Source: CAZBPZ01 sp964493955 (GTDB lineage Bacteria > Chloroflexota > Dehalococcoidia > Dehalococcoidales > Fen-1064). From it: a DNA stretch of 19,592 bases. The stretch lies in assembly GCA_964493955.1 (NCBI GenBank), contig CAZBPZ010000026.1, positions 1-19,592 on the forward strand, written 5' to 3'. A program made the translations under genes and the position numbers. Of the stretch, positions 7,824-13,773 are shown piece by piece (position 1 is the first letter of the stretch; each line of letters begins with the position of its first letter). Under the pieces are notes generated by a model. It had not been told where the DNA came from. It did no database searches and saw only the letters and a list, made by a program, of their open reading frames with translations.

Positions 7824-8133
7824 TGAGACTTGAGTTCACGGCGATACCCCACCGCTTCTCCCAGGGCTATTAATGCCGGCCGGGCCCCGTTGTCGGGCCG
7901 GGCATCCAGAAGAATGTCCCCACGGCCGTTGTGCTAACGGCCACGGTGCCAATCAACAGTCCCGCCAGTTCCAGCAGGTTGTTGACACCTGCACGACGCT
8001 GAGCGTGCCGCCCACCACGGGTAGGGGTGTCGGTGCTAGCGTCGTGCCCACTTTTGCCCCTACCGTTCCGTACACCCGGTGCATCAGTGAACTGGCCGCA
8101 CATCGGTGCTAGCGTCTTTCCTCCGTCCCCTTT
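7824..8133. other. Gene-free region with small repeats
   Basis: No convincing gene. It begins with the second copy of the 55-base gap flank. A hairpin GGCCGTT-gtgct-AACGGCC lies at 7924-7942. The 14-mer TCGGTGCTAGCGTC occurs at 8030-8043 and 8103-8116, 73 bases apart. A 77-residue minus-strand reading (7870-8103) contains one hydrophobic stretch but resembles no family I know and is probably chance. Confidence 0.6.
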
Positions 8134-9396
8134 TCAGATGACCTTCTTCCGGGCCATCTCGGCAAGCTCTTCCGGGGTGTAACCGAGGATATCACCGTAG
8201 ACCACCGCGTTGGCGGCCCCCACCGGCAGGCCGGCGAAGCGTATCCGCCCCGGGGAGCCGGACATCCGCACCGGTACATTCGGGAACCTCAGGGTGCGGT
8301 CTCCCCCCGGCTCTGGCAGGTCGGTCAGGGTGCCGCGCTCCCGGATGTGCTCGTGCTCGGCGATGTCCTTCATACTGGCGATGATGCCGGCGGTAACATC
8401 GAGCCGGTCACAGGTCGCCAGCGCCTCTTCAAGCGTCATTCCGGCAAACCACTCGGCGATGGCCTGGTTGAGCACGCGCCGGTTTTCGGGCTTGATGCGC
8501 TCGGCGTTGCGGCTGAAGCGCGGGTCGGTCTTGAATTCCGGCCGGCCGATGGCATCCATGAGGCGCTCGAACGGGGCCTGGGCCGAGGCTGACATTGTCA
8601 CCCAGCGGCCGTCGGCGGTGCGGTAGTTGTTGCGCGGGGCGGTATAGGATAGCTCGCTGCCGATGGGCTGCGGCACCTGGCCGGTAAGCCAGTACTCCAG
8701 GAAGACGGCCCCGATCATGCCCAGCAGGGGCTCGTAGAGGGAGACGTCTATCTCCTGCCCGCCGGACTCTCCGCGCCGTGCCCCCCGCAGGGCCACCAGG
8801 ATGGCCAGCGCCAGGTGCACCCCCGCCACCGAGTCGGCCAGCGGCATGGGCGGGTTGATGGGCGGGCCGTCCGGTTCGGCGTTGAGGTAGGTATAGCCGC
8901 TCAGCCCCTCGGCAATCGTGCCGAACCCCGGCCGGTGCGAGTACGGCCCGGTCTGGCCGTAGCCCGAAATCCGGCCGATTATCAGCCCGGGGTTAATCTC
9001 CAGCAGCCGCGCCGCCGGGAAGCCGAGCCGGTCCAGCACCCCCGGCCGGAAGTTTTCAATGAGTACGTCCGAGACGGCCACCAGCCGCGCCAGGGCTTCC
9101 TTGCCTTCATCGGTGCGCAGGTTAAGGGTAACCGGCAGCTTGTTGCGCCCCACCACCAGCCACCACGGGCAGCTCCCGTCCGGCAGCACGCCCCAGCCGC
9201 GCAGGGCATCCGGGGCGGCCGGGTTCTCGACCTTGATAACCTCGGCCCCGAAATCACCCAGCAGTGCCGCGGCAAAGGGGGCGGCTACCACCCCGCCCAT
9301 GTCAATCACACGGATATCCTTCAGGGGCAGCCTGCTTTTGGCGTGACGGGCACGCTCGCGGCGCAGCATCTCGGTTGTCCCGGTCTCCAGTCCCAT
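8134..9396 (-). CDS. CaiB/BaiF family CoA-transferase, Gly at catalytic site
   Basis: 420 residues with the class III CoA-transferase layout: LKDIRVIDMGGVVAAP near residue 25, LLGDFGAEVIKVENP, and IENFRPGVLDRLG (about 113-125). At the position of the catalytic Asp it reads HRPGFGTIAEG, with Gly159 (codon GGC) in place of Asp. This variant occurs in parts of the family, so the protein may use another nucleophile, act as a racemase or lyase-like enzyme, or need a partner subunit. ATG 9396 has an excellent GGAGGAGA site; an in-frame TTG at 9420 would overlap the previous gene. It lies 20 bases after the aldo/keto reductase, in the same operon. It is divergent in sequence from the CoA-transferase at 6272. 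Confidence 0.9.
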   Translation of the reverse strand: MGLETGTTEMLRRERARHAKSRLPLKDIRVIDMGGVVAAPFAAALLGDFGAEVIKVENPAAPDALRGWGVLPDGSCPWWLVVGRNKLPVTLNLRTDEGKEALARLVAVSDVLIENFRPGVLDRLGFPAARLLEINPGLIIGRISGYGQTGPYSHRPGFGTIAEGLSGYTYLNAEPDGPPINPPMPLADSVAGVHLALAILVALRGARRGESGGQEIDVSLYEPLLGMIGAVFLEYWLTGQVPQPIGSELSYTAPRNNYRTADGRWVTMSASAQAPFERLMDAIGRPEFKTDPRFSRNAERIKPENRRVLNQAIAEWFAGMTLEEALATCDRLDVTAGIIASMKDIAEHEHIRERGTLTDLPEPGGDRTLRFPNVPVRMSGSPGRIRFAGLPVGAANAVVYGDILGYTPEELAEMARKKVI

Positions 9397-9416
9397 GTTC
9401 TCCTCCGGCCTGTCTC

Positions 9417-10604
9417 TCAAGCTTGGGCCGGGCGTTCCCCGGCTGTCTCTGGTGCCGGTCCCAGTAGCTGGTGGGCCTTCTTCAGCATCTCCGGCACATT
9501 AATTCCCTGCGGGCACACCTCAACGCACTCCCCGCACTCCTGGCACCGGTCGGCCCGCTGCTCCTCGCGCAGGCCGTTCGGCCCGCGGTACTGGAAGCGC
9601 CCGGCGCGGGGGTCATTGTACATGACGGCCTCGTTGTATATCCGGAAGATACGCGGTATCTCCACCCCGTGCGGACACGGCATGCAGTAGCCGCAGGCAG
9701 TGCAGTCGACCGGGACCAGCGCCCGGTACGCCTGCCGCACCCTCTCAATAACCCGCATGTCTTCTGGGGTGAGCGTGCCCGGCCCGGCCCTGTCCGCCGA
9801 GGCCACGTTTTCAACGACCTGCTCCAGGGTGCTCATGCCACTGAGGGCCAGTGATACCCCGGGGTGCTCCCACACCCAGAGCAGGGCCCACTCGGCCGGT
9901 GAGCGCTTCACCCTGGCGCTCTGCCAGCACTCCATCACCGCCGGCGGCGGGTTCTGGCTGAGACGGCCGCCGCGCAGCGGCTCCATCACCACCACCGCCA
10001 GGCCCTTGCCGGCGGCGTACTCAACCCCCTGTGTCCCGGCCTGGTAGTCCGTGTCCATGAAGTTGTACTGCACCTGGCAGAAGCTCCAGCCGTTGTAGTC
10101 GTCAATGATACCCTTGAAGACGGGGAACGTATCGTGGAATGAGAAACCAAGGTAGCCGATGCGGCCGTCGGCCATGGCCTGCTCGGCCCAGTCCAGCACT
10201 TTCAGCCCCTTCAGCTTCGGCCAGCGCTCGCCGTTGAGGCCGTGCAGCAGGTAGAAGTCTATTCTTTCCGTCTGCAGGCGCTCCAGCTGCTCCGCCAGGA
10301 ACCGGTCGCAGTCGGCCCGGGTCTGCACCTGCCAGGTCGGCATCTTGGTGGCGACCCGTACCTTCTGGCGGTAGCCGCCCTGCAGGGCCCGCCCCACCAC
10401 CACCTCGCTGCGGCCACCGTGGTAGGGATAGGCGGTATCAACGTAGTTGACCCCGTGGTCAAAGGCATAGCGCATCATGCCGATGGCCGTTTCCTCGTCA
10501 ATGTCGGCCGGGCTGGCGTCTTTGGCCTTGAGGGGGAGGCGCATTGCCCCGAAGCCGAGGACGGATACCTGCCATTCGAGCCTGCCAAACCGGCGGTACT
10601 TCAT
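9417..10604 (-). CDS. Aldo/keto reductase with C-terminal ferredoxin domain
   Basis: 395 residues, of the COG1453 type. The N-terminal AKR barrel has the conserved tetrad: D56 in NYVDTAYPY, Y61, K87 (ATKMPT) and H121 (LLHGLNG). The C-terminal part holds two iron-sulfur motifs, C301-x2-C304-x2-C307-x2-C310-P and C354-x2-C357-x2-C360-x3-C364-P. The family is thought to couple carbonyl or enone reduction to ferredoxin-like electron transfer; the substrate is unknown. ATG 10604 has a strong GGAGGAGGT site 6 bases upstream (an overlapping TTG lies at 10607). It is the first gene of the pair with the CoA-transferase at 8134-9396, suggesting that both act on the same acid or CoA ester. Confidence 0.92.
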   Translation of the reverse strand: MKYRRFGRLEWQVSVLGFGAMRLPLKAKDASPADIDEETAIGMMRYAFDHGVNYVDTAYPYHGGRSEVVVGRALQGGYRQKVRVATKMPTWQVQTRADCDRFLAEQLERLQTERIDFYLLHGLNGERWPKLKGLKVLDWAEQAMADGRIGYLGFSFHDTFPVFKGIIDDYNGWSFCQVQYNFMDTDYQAGTQGVEYAAGKGLAVVVMEPLRGGRLSQNPPPAVMECWQSARVKRSPAEWALLWVWEHPGVSLALSGMSTLEQVVENVASADRAGPGTLTPEDMRVIERVRQAYRALVPVDCTACGYCMPCPHGVEIPRIFRIYNEAVMYNDPRAGRFQYRGPNGLREEQRADRCQECGECVEVCPQGINVPEMLKKAHQLLGPAPETAGERPAQA

Positions 10605-10823
10605 CAACTACCTCCTCCTGACCGCGAGCATGCCCCCCTTGGGCCGCAAACAGCGCTATTTTGCCACGTTTGCCGGGCGGTACGCAAAGGGTGCCGGGCA
10701 ACGCAGTGCGGCTGCCAGTGCCGGAACGCCCTGGTGCAGGCAATCACGCCCCGGCAGGTACGGCTATCTTGTCAGGACAGTCTGTTCTGCGCGACAGCGC
10801 CCGGCCGGACAGGGGGGCATGTA

Positions 10824-10852
10824 TTGACCTTCCCTCCCGGCTGGACTAGACT
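10824..10852 (+). promoter_or_regulatory. Promoter TTGACC-N17-TAGACT
   Basis: TTGACC (10824-10829) and TAGACT (10847-10852), 17 bases apart, with a predicted start near 10859, about 30 bases before the DinB-like gene. The rest of the 10605-10823 interval shows no gene; a promoter for the divergent reductase must lie there but none is convincing. Confidence 0.5.
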
Positions 10853-10889
10853 GTGGCACCACCCGTGAGACACCTGCCGGAGGCTTCAG

Positions 10890-11417
10890 ATGAAATGGCA
10901 TGAGCTCCTCTGCGATGGCTACGGTCGCATTCCCGGCGTGCTGGAGCGGGTGCTCAATGGCCTGACCGACGAGGACCTGCACTGGCAGCCACGCCCCGAT
11001 GCCAACAGTATTGCCTGGCTGGCCTGGCACCTGACACGTCAGGAGGATGCCCAGATAGCCGCCCTGATGGGCCAGGAGCAGGTCTGGGTGGGCCAGGGCT
11101 GGTACGAGCGTTTCGGGCGCCCGGCCGACCCGAGGGACATCGGCTTCGGGCACACGCCGGAGCAGGTGGCCGCCTTCCGGGCACCGGACGCCGAAACACT
11201 GCTCGGCTACCAGCGTGCTGTCCTGGCCCGCTGCCAGCAGTGGTTCCCCACCCTGTCTGAGACAGACCTGGACCGCAAGCTGGACGAGCCGTGGTTCCGG
11301 CCGCTGCCCACGGTTGGCGTGCGCCTTATCAGCATCATGGACGATGCCATGATGCACGCCGGCCAGGCCGCTTACGTGAGGGGACTGCGCCAGGGCCGGG
11401 GCTGGCAGAAATACTAG
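10890..11417 (+). CDS. DinB-like (DinB/YfiT superfamily) protein
   Basis: 175 residues, four-helix bundle of the DinB/YfiT superfamily, whose members are metal-dependent thiol transferases or proteins of unknown role. Probable metal ligands are H47 (IAWLAWHLTRQED) and H156 (DDAMMHAGQAAYVRG), the usual helix-2 and helix-4 positions. The N-terminus WHELLCDGYGRIPGVLERVL and the phrase HWQPRPDANSIAW are typical. GGAGG lies 8 bases before the ATG. Its stop (11415-11417) overlaps that of the convergent regulator (11414-11416) within a shared CTAG. A bacillithiol- or mycothiol-like substrate cannot be assigned. Confidence 0.85.
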   Translation: MKWHELLCDGYGRIPGVLERVLNGLTDEDLHWQPRPDANSIAWLAWHLTRQEDAQIAALMGQEQVWVGQGWYERFGRPADPRDIGFGHTPEQVAAFRAPDAETLLGYQRAVLARCQQWFPTLSETDLDRKLDEPWFRPLPTVGVRLISIMDDAMMHAGQAAYVRGLRQGRGWQKY

Positions 11418-11905
11418 GGGGCCTGGCTTGCCCTGACCTCCAGGCTGTCAATGAGGCCCAGGGTGTCCAGGCCGATTGCTTCGCCCTTGAACATGTTCAG
11501 GCTGACGAATGTCTCGGTGCGGTCAACCCCCGGGATGACAGAGACGGTGTTCTCAACAAAGTCGGCATACTCGCGCGAGGACCTCGTCACGATGATGGCA
11601 ATCAGGTCGAAGCGGCCGGTAACGTTGGCCAGGTAACAGACATTGGCGTGCTTTGCCAGGCGCTCCACGATGCTCCGCAGCTCCGTCAGCCGTACCTGGA
11701 TGCCGATGATGGCCACGAAGTTGAAGCCCAGCCGGTGCACGTCGGGCACAACCGTGGCCCGGATGAGGCCCCGTTCCAGCAGGCGGCGTACCCGGTTACG
11801 GGCCGTTGCCTCGCTGATGTGCAGCTTCTCCGCCAGCTCCACGTAGCTGCAACGACCATTCCCGTGCAGCTCCGCAATCAGTTCCCGGTCAAGCTGGTCA
11901 ATCAT
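11414..11905 (-). CDS. Lrp/AsnC family transcriptional regulator
   Basis: 163 residues. The N-terminal winged HTH (about 1-50, recognition region HISEATARNRVRRLLERG) is followed by a RAM/AsnC ligand domain (about 60-150) that usually binds an amino acid and builds dimers to octamers. ATG 11905 has GGGAGG 5 bases upstream and begins at the canonical IDQLDRELI; the in-frame TTG at 11932 would add 9 residues unlike the family. A dyad at 11964-11982 and a promoter on the same strand suggest autoregulation. The gene is convergent with the DinB-like gene and divergent from the small Cys-rich ORF, either of which could be a target. Confidence 0.92.
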   Translation of the reverse strand: MIDQLDRELIAELHGNGRCSYVELAEKLHISEATARNRVRRLLERGLIRATVVPDVHRLGFNFVAIIGIQVRLTELRSIVERLAKHANVCYLANVTGRFDLIAIIVTRSSREYADFVENTVSVIPGVDRTETFVSLNMFKGEAIGLDTLGLIDSLEVRASQAP

Positions 11906-11950
11906 CTGTGCCTCCCGCAAAATGTACCGCAAAGTGACCCGTGGGCCACC

Positions 11951-11982
11951 ATCTTACCACCTGCGTTGCGAAATTTGCAACG
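11951..11982 (-). promoter_or_regulatory. Regulator promoter and palindromic operator
   Basis: The 19-base dyad CGTTGC-gaaattt-GCAACG (11964-11982) has perfect 6-base arms and an AT-rich centre, the layout of an Lrp/AsnC site. On the minus strand TTGCAA-N18-TAAGAT overlaps it, ending at 11951, so a bound dimer would cover the -35 box and spacer. Confidence 0.5.
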
Positions 11983-12051
11983 ATGCTACTCTTTTCGTGC
12001 CATAGATGGGCTTATGGTCAGGATTCATACAGAGACATGCCCCGGGCACGG

Positions 12052-12080
12052 TTGACCTTTCACATTTTCCGTAATAGAAT
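12052..12080 (+). promoter_or_regulatory. Promoter TTGACC-N17-TAGAAT
   Basis: TTGACC (12052-12057) and TAGAAT (12075-12080), both 5 of 6 to consensus at the ideal 17-base spacing. The transcript would begin near 12087 and lead into the small Cys-rich ORF, passing the ribosome site AGAGGAGG at 12098-12105. Confidence 0.6.
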
Positions 12081-12112
12081 GCGAGGTAGTGAGCGCCAGA
12101 GGAGGCCAGGCG

Positions 12113-12313
12113 GTGATTTCAACCGGAGCAAAGGTGATCGGGCCACACCCACCACTTACGAACCTCCGCCAGGCAGGTACCGTCACCGTCCTGCACGCTG
12201 ACAGGCGCGTCACCCGGTCCCTGCCAGAGGCCCGCCGCTGCATGAGCGACTGCTCAAGCTGTCCCTGGGTGGACTTCAGGGACTACGAGCTCTGCGGCCT
12301 GAAGCTGGAGTAG
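12113..12313 (+). CDS. Small four-cysteine hypothetical protein
   Basis: 66 residues from GTG 12113, placed 7 bases after AGAGGAGG. An upstream GTG at 12089 is in frame but sits at the predicted transcript start. The C-terminus carries C-x3-C-x2-C-P-x9-C (CMSDCSSCPW ... ELCGLKLE), a spacing suited to one zinc ion or an Fe-S cluster. The protein has no transmembrane segment. Promoter, ribosome site and a stop only 14 bases before the end of the convergent HemL remnant frame (12327) support a real gene. I know no family with this pattern. It could be a small metal-binding or regulatory protein; its divergent neighbour is the Lrp/AsnC regulator. Confidence 0.5.
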   Translation: MISTGAKVIGPHPPLTNLRQAGTVTVLHADRRVTRSLPEARRCMSDCSSCPWVDFRDYELCGLKLE

Positions 12314-12946
12314 TCCCGGGCTGCCGTCAGGCCAGGCGGGCCAGGGCGCGTGCCGCCGCTCGCGGGTGAGGTGGATGTCCTTGCCGGTGTGCGTCAGGGA
12401 GACGAACACCGCTTCAAGGTGGGACGGTGGCCGGTAGGCCCCCTCTTGCCGGAGCTCCCGGAAGAAGCGGGCAAAGCGGGCTGTATCGCCCGTGGCGGCG
12501 CTGGCATAGTCGGTGACTGTCTCTCCCGTAAGGAAGAGCGTCAGCAATGACCCGACCCGCAAGAGGCAGGACTCCACCCCGGCCGCCGTGGCAGCCTGCC
12601 GCAGGCCCGCCTCCAGCGAGGCGGCTGACGCCTCAAGGTGCTCGCGGGTACCCGGCGGCCGTAGCATCTTGAGTGTCTCGATTTCGGCCGACATCGCCAG
12701 CGGGTTGCCGGAAAGGGTCCCGGCCTGGTAGACCGGGCCCGGGGGTGCCGCCAGCTCCATGATGTCCACGCTCCTTGGCTGGGCCCTGGCAAATCGGCGG
12801 AGCTCGGCCCGGGAGTAGCGCCGGTAGCCGCCGGGGGTGATGAAGGCCTTTGTCCGGCCTTCATCTGTCCACTGCCTGAGGGCGGCATCACTGACACCCG
12901 GCATCCGCGCCGCCTCACTGATGCTGAGGTACTTTTCCCCGGTCAA
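12254..12946 (-). pseudogene. HTH domain fused to a HemL C-terminal fragment
   Basis: The 230-codon frame joins two unrelated pieces. Residues 1-54 are a MerR/excisionase-type HTH (YLSISEAARMPGVSDAALRQ ... TPGGYRRYSRAELRRF). From about residue 60 the sequence is the last third of glutamate-1-semialdehyde 2,1-aminomutase (DIMELAAPPGPVYQAGTLSG, then VGSLLTLFLTGETVTDYASA, FVSLTHTGKDI). The PLP lysine and all of the large domain before it are missing, so it cannot be an active aminomutase. After residue 196 (near 12359) a one-base loss shifts the frame; the other frame continues ARALARLA and stops at 12327-12329, the expected HemL end. Reading to 12254 is therefore run-through. The start is a TTG with GGAGGAG 10 bases upstream. 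A deletion joining two genes, or an assembly chimera, explains it. Confidence 0.8.
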
Positions 12947-12972
12947 CGGGCTTCTGCTCCTCCCCGGCCAGA

Positions 12973-13008
12973 CTTACCGGCGTGATTGCAGGCTGTCCTG
13001 CCGGTAAG
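12973..13008. promoter_or_regulatory. Inverted repeat upstream of the HTH gene
   Basis: CTTACCGG (12973-12980) and CCGGTAAG (13001-13008) are perfect 8-base arms 20 bases apart, enclosing a second hairpin GCAGG-ctgt-CCTGC (12988-13001). A minus-strand TATAAG (13015-13010) next to it could be a -10 box, though no good -35 is seen. It could be an operator for the HTH protein or an RNA structure in its leader. Confidence 0.4.
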
Positions 13009-13221
13009 ACTTATAAAAACTCAATTAGATTACACTGAGAGCGCCGGGCCTGGTAACGGTCAGGCACGGGGTAAACTACCCGTTTCCCGGCAATAAAGTA
13101 CCCTGATCTGGCCGCCGGGCTGCCCGGATGCCGGGGGGCGCGGTGGCACACTTCCGGGATGCTACGGCCCCGGCCGGCGGGATATCTGCTCTCGTTCAAA
13201 ATAATGGGCGACACTGGTAGA

Positions 13222-13332
13222 GTGCCATTATGCGGGTTGTTAGGGCAAGGGTTCCGGGCTATGATGACCTTGATAATCTAACTAGATTTGACAAGGTGTC
13301 ATTATGCGGGTTGTTAGGGCAAGGGTTCCGGG
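13222..13332 (+). repeat. Two 37-bp direct repeats, 74 bp apart
   Basis: The copies at 13222-13258 and 13296-13332 differ at one base; 33 bases (13226-13258, 13300-13332) are exact. Each begins GTGYCATTATGCGGG. Copy 1 contains TTGTTA (13237-13242), 17 bases before TATGAT (13260-13265), a possible promoter. Copy 2 has no such -10 but is followed by TGCTATAAT. Confidence 0.95.
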
Positions 13333-13344
13333 GGCCGTGTAATT

Positions 13345-13353
13345 TGCTATAAT
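13345..13353 (+). promoter_or_regulatory. Extended -10 promoter TGC-TATAAT
   Basis: A perfect TATAAT (13348-13353) with the extended TG motif and no clear -35 box. The transcript would start near 13360, about 24 bases before the GYD gene, whose ribosome site GAGAGGGGGAAGAGG follows. Confidence 0.55.
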
Positions 13354-13383
13354 GTCATCACCGCTCCTGAGAGGGGGAAGAGG

Positions 13384-13686
13384 ATGCCAGTCTATGTGAT
13401 GCTGACCACCCTGACCGACGCCGGGCGCAAGGCTATCCAGGAGGACCCGGAGGCACTGCGCGACATCAATAAGGAAGTGGAGCTGATGGGCGTCAAGATT
13501 CTGGACCAGTATGCCCTCCTCGGCCAGTATGACTTCGTCAACATCCTGGAGGCCCCCAGCAACGAGGCCATGGCCAAGCTGGCAATCCGTCTCAGTGCCC
13601 GGGGCACCTACCAGACCCTGACCCTGGCGGCCATCACCCTGGAGAACCTGATAGAAACACTCAAGCAGCGGGAAACACCCTGGTAG
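13384..13686 (+). CDS. GYD domain protein
   Basis: 100 residues, matching the GYD family (PF08734), small alpha/beta proteins related to ferredoxin-like stress-responsive and dimeric barrel folds. The defining phrase is present as LLGQYDFVNILEAP (the usual G-x-YD position), after the typical opening YVMLTTLTDAGRKAIQ. Function of the family is unknown. The ATG has a strong purine-rich ribosome site ending directly before it. It precedes the acyl-CoA ligase by 87 bases on the same strand. A hairpin CAGCCG-gccc-CGGCTG (13695-13710) lies in that gap but has no T-run, so read-through is plausible. Confidence 0.88.
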   Translation: MPVYVMLTTLTDAGRKAIQEDPEALRDINKEVELMGVKILDQYALLGQYDFVNILEAPSNEAMAKLAIRLSARGTYQTLTLAAITLENLIETLKQRETPW

Positions 13687-13773
13687 GCCCGGGTCAGCCG
13701 GCCCCGGCTGCGTGACGGGTCTTTCGGGAAAGCCCGGCGCATGGCCACGTAAACATCAGGAGAGCCCGGTACC

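Larger units (their letters stand above)
12947..13383. other. Gene-free region with repeats and promoter signals
   Basis: No gene is supported over about 435 bases. It contains the inverted repeat at 12973-13008, a palindrome AATCTA-ac-TAGATT (13275-13288) and the 74-bp-spaced direct repeats at 13222-13332. The minus-strand reading 13011-13214 (67 codons) matches nothing I recognise. Confidence 0.6.

Noticed and set aside
7870..8103. 77-residue minus-strand ORF with one hydrophobic stretch
   Set aside because: No family, ribosome site or conserved start; it overlaps the repeat array and the gap flank.
8815..9690. 291-codon plus-strand ORF
   Set aside because: Antisense to a CoA-transferase and an aldo/keto reductase that show clear motifs on the other strand.
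13011..13214. 67-codon minus-strand ORF
   Set aside because: No recognisable family, no ribosome site and low-complexity basic composition.
13695..13710. Hairpin in the GYD-ligase gap as a terminator
   Set aside because: A 6-base stem with no T-run; it may not stop transcription, so I kept it only as a note.
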